DNA of 45,247 bases from Opitutales bacterium (GTDB lineage: Bacteria > Verrucomicrobiota > Verrucomicrobiia > Opitutales > UBA953). Below, one piece after another: positions 8,205-17,156 of the stretch. A program made the translations under genes and the position numbers. The stretch is from NCBI GenBank assembly GCA_024697185.1, contig JAILGB010000030.1, positions 1-45,247 of the forward strand. The letters run 5' to 3'. How positions within the stretch are numbered: the stretch's first letter is position 1; every line of letters begins with the position of its first letter. The notes below the pieces were generated by a model. That model was given only the letters and a program-made list of their open reading frames with translations, was not told the origin of the DNA and did not search any database.

Positions 8205-9737
8205 TTAGAACATTTTGATCAGTTCTTCCGTCGCGGGAACGTCTTTGATGATTTGCGAGGGCAGCGGTCCGACGCCGATATAGCGCAAGTTGGGCAGCTG
8301 GGGCGCGTCGGCGAGTTCGCAGATTTTCTTCATCACAAATGCGATATAGCGTTTTGCGTTTTCCGGCAGATCGTTAAAGGAACGGACATTGGAGATGTCT
8401 TCTGTCCAGCACGGCAACTTTTCATAGACCGGCGTCAATGTTTCGCGCAGCGAGTCGTTGCGGGGAACGTGTTTGTAAATTTTGCCGTCCGCGTCTTTGT
8501 AAGCGACACAAACCTGAAGCTCGCCACCCTGCCATTCGTCTGCCGGCGAAAGGGCGTCGAGTTTGTTGATGACGATATCCTGGTAGCCGCCGTAACGGAG
8601 CGCGTCGGCTTTTTCGACACAGTCGCACCAGCCGACCATGCGCTGGCGTCCGCTGACGACGCCGAATTCGAGTTTTTTGAGCCGGCGGCAAAGCGGATGC
8701 TCATCGTCCATACGCGTCAGGAAAACATGCGTGCCGACCTTGGTGTCGTAAGCCTTGCAGCAGCCCATCGTGTGAACGACTTGGGCGGGGATGCCGGCGC
8801 TTTGGAAAAATTCGGGGGTGAAAGTATGGGACGCTGTGACGTTGGGCGCAAAACCGTGGCGCTTGTCGAGCCAATACGCCTGGCCGAATTCGCCAATAAT
8901 GTATTCGCCACGTTTGAGGGCGCCGAGCACGAGTTCCCGAACGTCGCAAATATTGGCGACGAGAGCCCTGCCCGCCTCCCAATAGGCATCAATAACCGCG
9001 CGGCGATCAAATTTGAAGGCGCCCGCATTGTATTTTTTGAAATCAAAATCGGATTCCCGGAAAATCCCGGCGGCGATGGCGGGAGCGTTCCCGCGAAGTT
9101 CGGCGGCGGTCAGGCGTTCAAAAAAGTCGTTCCAAAGCGTTTCCGTCGTCTGGCAAACATATTGGATGGTGCGTTCGGCGCGATCCATGTGCGCGGTCAT
9201 CTTTTCCTCAAACGCCTCCTTGGAGCCCAAAAAATCGGCGTAAAGAATCTGCCATTGTCCGACTTCGTCGCCATAGGCGGGCGTAATCCCGCGACCGGTC
9301 GAGCCGCGCGGCAGATGGTTGAGGATTTTGACGCGATAGTCTTCAAACGCCAGATCAAGCACACGATGCGTCACGTCGCTGACCATGCAGCGTTCGTCGA
9401 TCCGCAGACGCGAATAGATCGAAATATCCTTGGCTTCGAGCGGTTTCGCCTCCCAATGGAATTTGTGGGGATCGGCGACGACACCCATGCCGATGGCGAG
9501 CACGGGAACATCTTTTTCAATGACGCCGGCAGGCAAAAGATTGAGTTTCAATCCGCCGACGGTGTGGCCGGAATTCGCTCCGCCGTTCACCTTCATCACA
9601 ACGGAGACGATCTCGCGTTTGCCGCTCTCCGCCTGCAATTCGCGGATGACTTCCGGGATAAGACGACCTTTGCCCTCATCGCCCGTGCTAATGCCTGTGT
9701 CCGCGATCAGATGACTTTTAAAAGATGTAAGTGCCAT
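8205..9737 (-). CDS. purA: Adenylosuccinate synthetase, divergent long form, 510 aa
   Basis: PurA makes adenylosuccinate from IMP, aspartate and GTP, the first committed step to AMP. The phosphate-binding GDEGKG is at residues 19-24, the NGGANSGHT loop at 51-59 (usual form GGxNAGHT) and [13 protein letters not shown] at 145-157 (usual form GTTxRGIGPAYxD). At 510 residues it is about 80 longer than the E. coli enzyme, and several motifs depart from consensus, so it belongs to a divergent clade. The purB gene is also in this window. The promoter directly upstream predicts a leaderless mRNA. Confidence 0.9.
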   Translation of the reverse strand: MALTSFKSHLIADTGISTGDEGKGRLIPEVIRELQAESGKREIVSVVMKVNGGANSGHTVGGLKLNLLPAGVIEKDVPVLAIGMGVVADPHKFHWEAKPLEAKDISIYSRLRIDERCMVSDVTHRVLDLAFEDYRVKILNHLPRGSTGRGITPAYGDEVGQWQILYADFLGSKEAFEEKMTAHMDRAERTIQYVCQTTETLWNDFFERLTAAELRGNAPAIAAGIFRESDFDFKKYNAGAFKFDRRAVIDAYWEAGRALVANICDVRELVLGALKRGEYIIGEFGQAYWLDKRHGFAPNVTASHTFTPEFFQSAGIPAQVVHTMGCCKAYDTKVGTHVFLTRMDDEHPLCRRLKKLEFGVVSGRQRMVGWCDCVEKADALRYGGYQDIVINKLDALSPADEWQGGELQVCVAYKDADGKIYKHVPRNDSLRETLTPVYEKLPCWTEDISNVRSFNDLPENAKRYIAFVMKKICELADAPQLPNLRYIGVGPLPSQIIKDVPATEELIKMF

Positions 9738-9746
9738 AACGCATCC

Positions 9747-9775
9747 ATTATAAATTTATACGCGTTCATTGACAA
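9747..9775 (-). promoter_or_regulatory. purA promoter, predicted leaderless
   Basis: On the minus strand, TTGTCA (9770-9775), a 17-nt spacer and a perfect TATAAT (9747-9752). Only 9 nt separate the -10 box from the purA ATG, so transcription should begin at or next to the start codon. Confidence 0.75.
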
Positions 9776-9840
9776 ATGAGATTTTCGCCAAAAACACAAA
9801 ATCCGCCACGGGAACGGCGGGAACGCGCGCTTTTTATTTT

Positions 9841-9964
9841 TTAACACAGAGACACAGAGATTTTTTTTGGGACTTCCCGCGTTCCCGCGAAACCCAAACA
9901 AAACCTTAAATCCTCCAATCTGTGGATCTTAAAAACCGTTCCCGCGCCTCTGTGACTCTGTGCC
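9841..9964. repeat. Modular interspersed repeat, copy 1
   Basis: Non-coding DNA between the DUF2851 gene and purA holds a module with two CACAGAG units (9841-9872), a CGGGAACG-rich middle, and a module rich in TTAAATCCTCCAAT and TGTGGATC (9904-9930). An inverted CTCTGTGACTCTGTG (9947-9964) pairs with the first module. The same modules occur in opposite orientation at 39350-39506. Such CACAGAG/CCACAGATT elements resemble small non-autonomous palindromic repeats; no transposase is linked. Confidence 0.75.
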
Positions 9965-9984
9965 TTTTTGCGAGTTTTACGCTT

Positions 9985-11187
9985 TTATTTTTGGCGGGAA
10001 CGATCCAGTTCCATTTGCAAAAGTCCCTGAAAAAGTCCGTTGCTCATCGGCGTCAGATTGGAGACGATTCCTGTCTTCGCAAAAATTTTTTTGACACTCG
10101 CGGGAGCGTCGCCCAAAAACCAGTGGAACCAAAAATCAAACAAATCCTGTGCGCTTTCCGACGCGAGCGCCGGCAACACCGCATCGACCATCAGCGTTTC
10201 AAAACGCGTTCCTCCAAAAACGCCGGCAAAAATCGTATCTTTGAAGCGGTCGTGAATAAGTTTCAGATGATTTTGGCTTCTGAAAATTTTTGTCAGGGAA
10301 CTGTTTTCGGGGAGTTTCGGGAAATTGGACGCGGTGGAGCGGAGGCGTTCCCGCCAATCCGGATTTTTTTCCAAAAGTTCCAAATACTGTTCCAAGCGCC
10401 GTTCGGGATGATTGGGCGGGCGCAGAGGGAAAAGTTTCCAGTTTCCCGCTTCGGCGGCGAAAAGGCTTTTGGCGCTCATCGAGAGCATTGTCGTCGGGGA
10501 AAAGCGCTGTGCGAGGTGTGCCATTGTCGGTCGATTGCCTTTTAAGCCGAGTGTTTCGAGGACGATCTGATGACAATAGCTGTCCCAGCCGGCAGCGGCG
10601 ATCCGTTTTTGGGCGAAATGGCATTTGAGCCGCCAACGTTCGCGGGCGCGTTCCCGCAGGATTTGCAAACGTTTGGGCGCGGCGACACTGGCGAGGAGTT
10701 CCGCCGAGTCCGCTTCGCGTTCTTCAAAACGCCGTTCGACGGCGACCAAGGCGTCGTCGATTGCATATTCCTCCAAATCGCGGTTCAGATAAGGCAGGAG
10801 CACCAAGGTTTCCATCGCCTCGTCAGCGGCATTGTATTCCGAGGCGGAAAGCGCCGCTTTGAGCGGAAAAAGCACAACATGCAAAACAACGTTCCCGTAA
10901 GCGGGATTGTGCTCGTGATGATGGGCGCGCCAGTCGCTCGCATAAAAATGGACTTCGACATCTCCGAAAACGATCTTGCCATCGATGCGCAGTTCTGCAT
11001 TTTTAAAATCCGGCCCTTCAAAATGATTCCATTCGCCGGCTTTTAGGATTTCGATTTTTTTGCCCAGCTCGGATTTGAGACCGTCGCGTCTGAAATCGCC
11101 GCTATACCAAATTTTTTGCAAAACCCGTTCCGCGAGGTTGACGGGACCGTAAACGCCTTGGATTTCGGCAACACGATTTTCCATCAT
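9985..11187 (-). CDS. DUF2851 family protein, 400 aa
   Basis: The N-terminal half matches DUF2851: KKIEILKAGEWNHFEGPDF (about residues 44-62), FGDVEVHFYASDW (about 74-86), HHHEHNPAYGNVVLHVV (about 89-105). The conserved acidic and His residues look like a metal or nuclease-type site, but the family has no established function. It is the last gene of the ABC-prenyl synthase-TPR-DUF2851 run and follows the TPR gene with a 2-nt gap. It starts with two adjacent ATGs. The gene carries several CGGGAACG repeats, unlike its upstream neighbour. Confidence 0.85.
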   Translation of the reverse strand: MMENRVAEIQGVYGPVNLAERVLQKIWYSGDFRRDGLKSELGKKIEILKAGEWNHFEGPDFKNAELRIDGKIVFGDVEVHFYASDWRAHHHEHNPAYGNVVLHVVLFPLKAALSASEYNAADEAMETLVLLPYLNRDLEEYAIDDALVAVERRFEEREADSAELLASVAAPKRLQILRERARERWRLKCHFAQKRIAAAGWDSYCHQIVLETLGLKGNRPTMAHLAQRFSPTTMLSMSAKSLFAAEAGNWKLFPLRPPNHPERRLEQYLELLEKNPDWRERLRSTASNFPKLPENSSLTKIFRSQNHLKLIHDRFKDTIFAGVFGGTRFETLMVDAVLPALASESAQDLFDFWFHWFLGDAPASVKKIFAKTGIVSNLTPMSNGLFQGLLQMELDRSRQK

Positions 11188-11189
11188 TT

Positions 11190-13007
11190 TCAGTTAGGCA
11201 AAACGACGGGAGTGTCCAGGCTGTTGTCCTCTTTTGTCAGTTTTGACTCCAAAAGATCTTCGACGAGCAGGAGATATTCGTCGGTTTTTTGTTTGAACAA
11301 CATACGGTCGGATGCCAGAAAATCGCGGACGCGTTCGAGCATCGAACGCGGCGGACGGCGGGTCGCCAAGAGTTCTGGCAGGTAGCGGAAAAGTGCCTCG
11401 ACATCTTGTTTTTTGACCGCATAATCGACGAGCACCAACAAAGCCTGCTGGTTGTAGTTTTCCGTCAAATAGGCGGCGTCATAGGCAATACGGCTTTCTT
11501 CGAGACGGTTCATTTCGCTCAGGCGTTTGCCGACGATTAAAAGCTGTGCCGCCGTCGCCGTGCGATTTTTGATCGTTTTGTCCAAAGCGAGTTTGCCGGA
11601 CATTTCGTCTCCCATTTTGTAATAGGCCATCGTGCGAAGGCTGTCGAAGGTCGCTGAATTTTTTTCCACCCAGCCGAGATTCTGTCTGCCGAGTTCGTCG
11701 ATCGCGTCCAAGGCTTTTTGCGCTTCGCCTCTTGCGATCATAGATTCGATGTGGTGGAGTTCAAAGCGCGGGAGCTCTTCATAGACATTGCGTTCGGCGA
11801 TCTTATAAATCCGGTCGCTCAATTCGTATTTGTTGTAATCCGTCGCATACTGCGAAAGCGCCAGAAGCGCCGCCTGATTGTGATGGTCGCCGGAGGTGCA
11901 GGAAGTGATAAAGGAATCGACCAGGCGCTTCCAGACGTCCTGAGTCTCCGCCTTGTCGAGCATCGTGATGATGCGGATGCGAATATCCGGCTCGTCCGTT
12001 TGAACGGCGGTCTTCAGAAGGGACGTTCTCGCGCGCAGTTCTTCGCCCATCTCCATCAGATACATCGCGCGCAGGACGATGACTTGCAAATTGTTGTTGG
12101 AACGCTCGCAAGCCTTGTCCAAAAACTCGATCGCTTTTTGACGGTCGCCCGTTTCCCAAAGAATTTGCGCATACAAGACTTCGCCGGTCGTCATATTTTT
12201 GATATTGAACGATTCCAAGCGGGCGTTGGCCTCGTCAAAATAACCGCGCAAGATCAGGGACTGGACAAGCCCGACCTGCAAAATCATCTTGTTGGCCAAA
12301 CAGGTTTCGTAGCGTTTTTTTGCCGCGGCCGCCGCTTTCGCCAAATCGTCATTTTCGGGAGCGCCGAGTCCGCCCGCGGCTTCGAGAGCTTTCCCTGCCG
12401 CTTCGTATTCTTTCTTGTAACGCTCGATTTTTTCCTCATAGACCGGCAATGCCTCGTCAACGGCTTTGATCAAAACATCGTCTTCCGTGCAGGCGAGTGC
12501 GCGACGGATAAAATAATTGGCGTATTCCGAATGGTCCGCAGCATCCTTCAACCCGCTCGCCAGATTAACGCACGCCACATGATACATACGCTGGTAAAAG
12601 AGCAGATAGGAATAATAGATCAAACCGTCCGGATTTGTCGGCGCAAGGTTCAGACCCGCACGAATACCGCCGATGACGGATGCCGGATCTTTCGCCTTGA
12701 GCGCTTTTTCAATAAGCTTGTCACCCATCGCCCGGCGACACCTGATGCGCACATCGCGGGAAAAAAGATACATCATCATGTCCGAATAGGAGACGCTCTC
12801 GACCTCTGCGCGCCGATATTTCGAATAATGGAATGTCGTCACCCCAAAATAAAATGTCAGAACAACCGTAACGCCGAGCGTAATGATCCGCGGCCAGTTA
12901 AAACGAAGCGGCCAGGAGCCGTCCGTCTGCTTGACATAGTCAAAAAGTCCCAACCAGTAGGAGTTTCTAAATTTCGGCGATTGCTTTTCCTCTTTTTCTG
13001 TTTCCAT
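11190..13007 (-). CDS. Membrane-anchored TPR-like protein, 605 aa
   Basis: A short cytoplasmic N-terminus is followed by one membrane helix (about residues 40-58). The rest is an array of helical hairpins with TPR character, for example ILWETGDRQKAIEFLDKA and EMGEELRARTSLL. The C-terminal domain probably faces the periplasm and serves as a protein-binding scaffold. No enzyme signature is visible. It follows the prenyl synthase by 11 nt and precedes DUF2851 by 2 nt, so it is co-transcribed with them. The 1.8-kb gene has no CGGGAACG repeat, in contrast to the genes on both sides. Confidence 0.85.
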   Translation of the reverse strand: METEKEEKQSPKFRNSYWLGLFDYVKQTDGSWPLRFNWPRIITLGVTVVLTFYFGVTTFHYSKYRRAEVESVSYSDMMMYLFSRDVRIRCRRAMGDKLIEKALKAKDPASVIGGIRAGLNLAPTNPDGLIYYSYLLFYQRMYHVACVNLASGLKDAADHSEYANYFIRRALACTEDDVLIKAVDEALPVYEEKIERYKKEYEAAGKALEAAGGLGAPENDDLAKAAAAAKKRYETCLANKMILQVGLVQSLILRGYFDEANARLESFNIKNMTTGEVLYAQILWETGDRQKAIEFLDKACERSNNNLQVIVLRAMYLMEMGEELRARTSLLKTAVQTDEPDIRIRIITMLDKAETQDVWKRLVDSFITSCTSGDHHNQAALLALSQYATDYNKYELSDRIYKIAERNVYEELPRFELHHIESMIARGEAQKALDAIDELGRQNLGWVEKNSATFDSLRTMAYYKMGDEMSGKLALDKTIKNRTATAAQLLIVGKRLSEMNRLEESRIAYDAAYLTENYNQQALLVLVDYAVKKQDVEALFRYLPELLATRRPPRSMLERVRDFLASDRMLFKQKTDEYLLLVEDLLESKLTKEDNSLDTPVVLPN

Positions 13008-13018
13008 AAACTAAAAAA

Positions 13019-13957
13019 TTAAAATGTTCTCCGGAGCAAATGTCTGGCGAGTTCCCGCAAAATTTTTGCGTTCCCGCCGAGTCCGTCCAATTCGTCGCAG
13101 ATTTTCAGCGCGCGCTCCGTCAGCGCTCCCGCGTCTTCCTTGGCTTTTGACATTCCGTAAAGTTTCGGATAAGTCGTTTTTTTGTTGTCCTCGTCAGCGC
13201 GGACAGGTTTCCCCAATGTGTTTTCGTCCGCGGTTTCGTCCAAAATATCGTCGATGATCTGAAAGGCGACGCCGACACAGAAACCGAATTCGCAGAGGAG
13301 ATTTTCGACGCGTTCCCGCAAAGGCTCCGGGAGATCCGCCAAAGTCGCTCCCATCAGCAATGCCGCCGAAATCAGCGCCGCCGTTTTGTTTTGGTGAATA
13401 TACGCCAGACGCTCCGGCGTCATCTCTTCTTTTTCCCCCAAGGTGTCTTCGACTTGCCCGCCGATCATCCGTTGCGAATCCGCCGCCGTGCCCAGGATGC
13501 GCGTCAACCGTGCCGCCACCGCCGGATGCTCCGCGTAGGCGATCGTCGGCAATGTCAGCGCATGCGTCAAAAGCGCGTCTCCGGCGAGCAAGGCGATCGT
13601 CTCGCCGTAAACTTTGTGGCAAGTCGGCTTGCCTCGACGCAAATCCGCATTGTCCATGCACGGCAAATCATCGTGAATCAAAGAATAGGTATGCAGGCAT
13701 TCCACCGCCACCGCCGCCGGCAAAAAATCAAGGCGTTCCCGCGAAATCCCCGTTCCCGCGAAATCCCCAAATGCCGTTCCCGCGGCGATCAGCAAAAGCG
13801 GCCGCAAACGCTTGCCGCCCGCATTCAGACTGTAACGCATCGCTTCATGAATCAGCGACGGGCGCGTTCCCGCCGGCGGCAAGCAACGGTCCAAAGCCGA
13901 CTCGACTTCCCTGACCGACTCCGCCATCCACTGTGACAAATCAAAACTTTCCGTCAT
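13019..13957 (-). CDS. ispA: Short-chain polyprenyl diphosphate synthase (farnesyl type), 312 aa
   Basis: This trans-prenyltransferase condenses isopentenyl diphosphate with allylic diphosphates. GGKRLRP is at residues 47-53, the first Asp-rich motif DDLPCMD at 96-102 (with RRGKP following), and the second, DDILD, at 236-240. The 312-residue length and the small insertion in the first Asp motif are typical of bacterial FPP/GGPP synthases, so the product is probably farnesyl diphosphate, though chain length cannot be read with certainty. Seven copies of GTTCCCG fall within this 939-bp gene. It starts 2 nt after the ABC ATPase gene. Confidence 0.93.
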   Translation of the reverse strand: MTESFDLSQWMAESVREVESALDRCLPPAGTRPSLIHEAMRYSLNAGGKRLRPLLLIAAGTAFGDFAGTGISRERLDFLPAAVAVECLHTYSLIHDDLPCMDNADLRRGKPTCHKVYGETIALLAGDALLTHALTLPTIAYAEHPAVAARLTRILGTAADSQRMIGGQVEDTLGEKEEMTPERLAYIHQNKTAALISAALLMGATLADLPEPLRERVENLLCEFGFCVGVAFQIIDDILDETADENTLGKPVRADEDNKKTTYPKLYGMSKAKEDAGALTERALKICDELDGLGGNAKILRELARHLLRRTF

Positions 13958-13959
13958 GG

Positions 13960-14784
13960 CTACAAATCCGAAATTTGCGTTCCCGGCTTGGCGATATATT
14001 GCTTGAGCGCCATTGTTATCGGGATCGATTTTTGAGTGAGCGCGGGATCGTTGATGTCGCGGGGACGCGGCAAATCGACCGAAAAATCGCTGGCGATGCG
14101 TCCCGGATGCGGCGACAACAGCACAATGCGGTCGCCGAGACAGGCGGCTTCACGAATGTTGTGCGTCACAAAAATGATTGTTTTTTGCCGCTGCACAAAA
14201 ATCCGCTGCAAATCTCCGTAGAGCTGTTCCCGCGTCAAGGCGTCGAGGGCGGAAAAGGGCTCGTCCATCAACAGAATTTTAGGATTGGGCGCCAATGCGC
14301 GCGCCAGCGCGACGCGTTGCCGCATGCCGCCCGAAAGCTGGTGAATGTTAGCCCGCGCATAATGGGAGAGTCCGACGAGCGTCAGATAATACATCGCCAC
14401 CTCGCGGCGTTCCGCGTTGGTCAGGTTTGGCTTGAGCTTGAGGCCAAAAATAACATTGTCGAGCACGTCCAGCCACGGGAACAATGCGGAATCCTGAAAC
14501 ATTACCAGGCGTTCCCGCCCCGGCGACAAAATCGGCACTCCGTCCATCAGAACCTCGCCCTCCGTCGGCTGTTCAAGTCCGGCGATAATATTCAAAATCG
14601 TCGATTTGCCGCAGCCGCTCGGACCGACAAGACACAAAAACTCCCCTTCGTTGACATCGAGAGAAACATTGTCGAGTGCCAAAACCGACCCCTGTCCGCG
14701 CGACGTGAACGTTTTGCTGACGTTGCGTAAACTGATTTTTGCCGGAGCCACCGATTCTCCCGCAACCGAAAGTGGAGCTATCAT
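13960..14784 (-). CDS. ABC transporter ATP-binding protein, nitrate/sulfonate/taurine type, 274 aa
   Basis: Complete ABC ATPase: Walker A GPSGCGKS (54-61), Q-loop Gln97, signature LSGGMRQ (150-156), Walker B ILLMDEP (170-176), and an H-loop in IIFVTHNI. The sequence style ([31 protein letters not shown]) is that of the SsuB/TauB/NrtD group. The permease and binding protein normally found beside it are absent; the neighbours are prenyl synthase and HIT genes. The substrate therefore cannot be assigned, and the subunit may serve a transporter encoded elsewhere. A TATAAA lies 11 nt before the start. Confidence 0.9.
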   Translation of the reverse strand: MIAPLSVAGESVAPAKISLRNVSKTFTSRGQGSVLALDNVSLDVNEGEFLCLVGPSGCGKSTILNIIAGLEQPTEGEVLMDGVPILSPGRERLVMFQDSALFPWLDVLDNVIFGLKLKPNLTNAERREVAMYYLTLVGLSHYARANIHQLSGGMRQRVALARALAPNPKILLMDEPFSALDALTREQLYGDLQRIFVQRQKTIIFVTHNIREAACLGDRIVLLSPHPGRIASDFSVDLPRPRDINDPALTQKSIPITMALKQYIAKPGTQISDL

Positions 14785-14830
14785 AGGATTTGAAATTTAT
14801 AAAACTGAAAAAACAACGCCGTTCCCGCGA

Positions 14831-15172
14831 TTATCCGGGAGGCCATCCCAGGGCACGGCCGCCAACGACATGGACATGGAGGTGCGGCACCGTTTCGCCG
14901 GCATCAGCGCCCGAATTGATCACCGCACGAAAACCGCTCGCCGCCACGCCGCGTTCCCGCGCCACCTGACCGGCGACGACGAGAAGATGTCCCAAGAGCG
15001 CCGAGTCCTCCGCCGAAACCTCCCCGAGACGCACGATCACACGTTTGGGAATCACCAAAATATGCACCGGCGCCTGCGGATTGATGTCTTCGATCGCAAA
15101 ACATTGATCGTCTTCATAAACCATCTTGGAGGGAATCTCACGATCCGCGATTTTTTGAAATAGGGTTTTCAT
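14831..15172 (-). CDS. HIT family nucleotide hydrolase (HinT type), 113 aa
   Basis: HIT proteins hydrolyse nucleoside phosphoramidates and related nucleotides. The catalytic triad motif HLHVH is at residues 97-101, followed by VVGG. IEDINPQAPVHILVIPK at about 27-43 is the usual N-terminal HIT signature. The 113-residue length is typical for bacterial HinT. It follows shikimate kinase by 8 nt in the riboflavin synthase-aroK-hinT run. Confidence 0.95.
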   Translation of the reverse strand: MKTLFQKIADREIPSKMVYEDDQCFAIEDINPQAPVHILVIPKRVIVRLGEVSAEDSALLGHLLVVAGQVARERGVAASGFRAVINSGADAGETVPHLHVHVVGGRALGWPPG

Positions 15173-15180
15173 AAAAACAA

Positions 15181-15729
15181 TTAAACAGACTTGCGGGAAC
15201 AGGCGCGATTATAAATTTTTGTAACGCGCTCAACAAGCTCTTCGACAGAGCAGAAATCCGTCATCACGTTGACACCCGAACGCATATAGGCGCGTTCCCG
15301 CGACGCATAGAGTTCGCGAATCTTCGCCAAACGCTCCGCGGGATCTTCGATCTGCAGCAAAGGACGCGATTTGTTGCCGGCAATGCGCGAAAAAATCACC
15401 TCCGGGCTCGCAAACAACGCGACCACCACGCCTTTTTTGGCAAGCGCCTCCGACATCCCGTCAATCGTCACGATTCCGCCACCCGTCGAAATGATGGCGC
15501 CGCTGTCCGGCAGCCATTCCGCGACACAGCGCTGTTCGAGCCGGCGGAAAAACGCTTCCCCGTCCGTCGCAAAAATTTCAGAAATCTTGCGTCCCGTCCG
15601 CTCCTGGATCAATTTGTCCGTATCAATGAACGGACGCCGCCAGACTTGCGACAGCATCCGACCGAGCGCCGTTTTACCGGTGCCCATAAAACCCGTCAGG
15701 ATCAAGTTGTCGCTGCCCAAGAGACGCAT
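15181..15729 (-). CDS. aroK: Shikimate kinase, 182 aa
   Basis: This enzyme phosphorylates shikimate at O3 in chorismate synthesis. Walker A GFMGTGKT is at residues 13-20, DTD at 36-38 binds Mg/shikimate, FRRLE at 61-65 holds the shikimate-binding Arg, and GGG at 83-85 is conserved. The lid region contains RPLL. Length is normal. It lies 13 nt after riboflavin synthase. Chorismate synthase (17157-18248) and 3-dehydroquinate synthase (42524-43609) are in the same window but in other transcription units. Confidence 0.95.
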   Translation of the reverse strand: MRLLGSDNLILTGFMGTGKTALGRMLSQVWRRPFIDTDKLIQERTGRKISEIFATDGEAFFRRLEQRCVAEWLPDSGAIISTGGGIVTIDGMSEALAKKGVVVALFASPEVIFSRIAGNKSRPLLQIEDPAERLAKIRELYASRERAYMRSGVNVMTDFCSVEELVERVTKIYNRACSRKSV

Positions 15730-15742
15730 CTGCTTTTACCGC

Positions 15743-16357
15743 CTATTTTTTTGAAAACAATGCCGCCCGCTCCATATATTTGGCGAGAATGTCGAACTCG
15801 AGATTGACCGGATCGCCCGCACGGCGTTCCCGCAGGTTGGTCGCCTCCATCGTGTGCGGAATCAGCCAAATGTCAAACGTTCCCGCGACATCGTCGAGAG
15901 CCGCCACCGTCAAAGAAATCCCGTCAACGGCAATGCTGCCCTTGTAAACCAGATATTTTAAAAAGTCCCGGGGCGCACGCACGCAGAGCCTGAAATTGGC
16001 ACCTTCCTGCGCGAGCGAAACGATCGTTCCCGTCGCATCGACATGTCCCGTCACAAAATGTCCGCCCATACGCGCGCCGACGGCGAGACTGCGTTCGAGA
16101 TTGACCGCCGAACCCTGCGCCAGGAGTGAAAAAGACGTGCGGCGCAACGTTTCATCCAAAACATCAAAACCCAACTGCGTTCCCGCCATCGCCACCACCG
16201 TCAGGCAGCAGCCGTTGTTGGCGACGCTGTCGCCGACCGCCAATGTTCCCGCAAACGCCGGAGCATCAACCGTCAAACGCCAGACGGCATCGGCGTTCCC
16301 GCCGGATTTTTCCAAGGAAATCACCGTTCCCGTCGTCTCTACAAGCCCTGTAAACAT
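15743..16357 (-). CDS. ribE: Riboflavin synthase, alpha type, 204 aa
   Basis: The enzyme dismutates two 6,7-dimethyl-8-ribityllumazine molecules to riboflavin. Two lumazine-binding barrels are seen: the first begins MFTGLVETTGTV, the second GHFVTGHVDATGTI near residues 99-112. NNGCCLTV and the equivalent VDGISLTV lie in matching positions. I chose the ATG at 16357 because MFTGLVE is the universal N-terminus; an upstream start would add 12 residues. The promoter below ends 7 nt from this ATG, which supports the choice. No FMN riboswitch is visible. Confidence 0.96.
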   Translation of the reverse strand: MFTGLVETTGTVISLEKSGGNADAVWRLTVDAPAFAGTLAVGDSVANNGCCLTVVAMAGTQLGFDVLDETLRRTSFSLLAQGSAVNLERSLAVGARMGGHFVTGHVDATGTIVSLAQEGANFRLCVRAPRDFLKYLVYKGSIAVDGISLTVAALDDVAGTFDIWLIPHTMEATNLRERRAGDPVNLEFDILAKYMERAALFSKK

Positions 16358-16364
16358 ATTGCCA

Positions 16365-16393
16365 ATTATAAATGGGAATCCCCGTTCCCGCAA
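16365..16393 (-). promoter_or_regulatory. ribE-aroK-hinT promoter, predicted leaderless; -35 provided by the repeat
   Basis: On the minus strand, TTGCGG (16388-16393), 17 nt, TATAAT (16365-16370), then 7 nt to the ATG. The -35 hexamer and start of the spacer read TTGCGGGAACGG, a copy of the genome-wide repeat. Confidence 0.65.
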
Positions 16394-16442
16394 ATCTCGA
16401 ACACTGCGGATCTTCCTCGACCGCCGTCCAAGATTTTAGCCA

Positions 16443-16471
16443 TTGCGGGAACAGGTTTTTAAAACTATCAT
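16443..16471 (+). promoter_or_regulatory. rpe promoter, predicted leaderless; -35 provided by the repeat
   Basis: TTGCGG (16443-16448), 17 nt, TATCAT (16466-16471), then 10 nt to the rpe ATG. The -35 region reads TTGCGGGAACAGG, the same register as in the divergent ribE promoter. Confidence 0.6.
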
Positions 16472-16481
16472 TAATAGAAGC

Positions 16482-17144
16482 ATGAAACACTTCAACACGA
16501 TTCTTTCACCCTCGATTTTGGCGGCAAACCACGCTGCGCTCGGTGAAGGCTTAAAAACCGTCCTCGACTGTCATTTGCCCTGGGTTCATCTCGATATTAT
16601 GGACGGCAATTTCGTTCCCAACATTTCTTTCGGCCCACAGGCGGTCAAAGATTTGCGCAAGCAAAACATCTCCATTTTTTTTGACACGCACCTGATGCTG
16701 GCGCGCCCGGACAAATATATCGAAAACTTTGCCGCAGCCGGCTCACAACTGATCACCATCCATGTCGAACCCGACGGCTACGATGTCGCGGGAACCCTCG
16801 CGGACATCCGCTCCAAAGGCCTCCACGCGGGAATTTCCCTCAATCCCGACACACCCGTCGAACGCGTCCTGCCCTACCTCGACAAGGTCGATCTGGTCCT
16901 CGTCATGTCCGTGTTCCCGGGATTCGGCGGACAATCGTTCATGGACTCCGTTTTGCCCAAAGTGGAAAAACTGGCGCGGCTGCGCGATGAAGGCGCCGGG
17001 GAATTCCGCATCGAAATGGACGGAGGGATCGACCTCAAAACCGCCCCGCTCTGCAAAAACGCCGGAGCCGACACGCTCGTCGCGGGAACGGCATTTTTCA
17101 AAGCCCAGGACAAAGCGAAATTCATCGAAGAGATCACCCGCTAA
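16482..17144 (+). CDS. rpe: Ribulose-phosphate 3-epimerase, 220 aa
   Basis: This pentose phosphate pathway enzyme interconverts ribulose 5-phosphate and xylulose 5-phosphate. Signatures: LSPSILAAN near the N-terminus, HLDIMDGNFVPN (metal His/Asp), VMSVFPGFGGQSF (phosphate loop region) and DGGI (second metal Asp). I chose the ATG giving MKHFNTIL; a TTG 39 nt upstream is in frame but overlaps the likely -35 box. It heads a run with aroC (12-nt gap) and rarA. Confidence 0.96.
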   Translation: MKHFNTILSPSILAANHAALGEGLKTVLDCHLPWVHLDIMDGNFVPNISFGPQAVKDLRKQNISIFFDTHLMLARPDKYIENFAAAGSQLITIHVEPDGYDVAGTLADIRSKGLHAGISLNPDTPVERVLPYLDKVDLVLVMSVFPGFGGQSFMDSVLPKVEKLARLRDEGAGEFRIEMDGGIDLKTAPLCKNAGADTLVAGTAFFKAQDKAKFIEEITR

Positions 17145-17156
17145 TTTTCCCGATTT

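Noticed and set aside
8097-9779. 560-codon open frame on the plus strand opposite purA
   Set aside because: It is the mirror of a clear purA gene, shows no recognisable motif, and has composition typical of an antisense frame in GC-rich codons.
13960-14784. Complete ABC importer operon
   Set aside because: Only the ATPase gene is present; neighbours are a prenyl synthase and a HIT protein, so no substrate or system can be claimed.
15743-16481. FMN riboswitch upstream of riboflavin synthase
   Set aside because: The promoter lies 7 nt from the ATG, leaving no room, and no conserved RFN-element sequence is seen.
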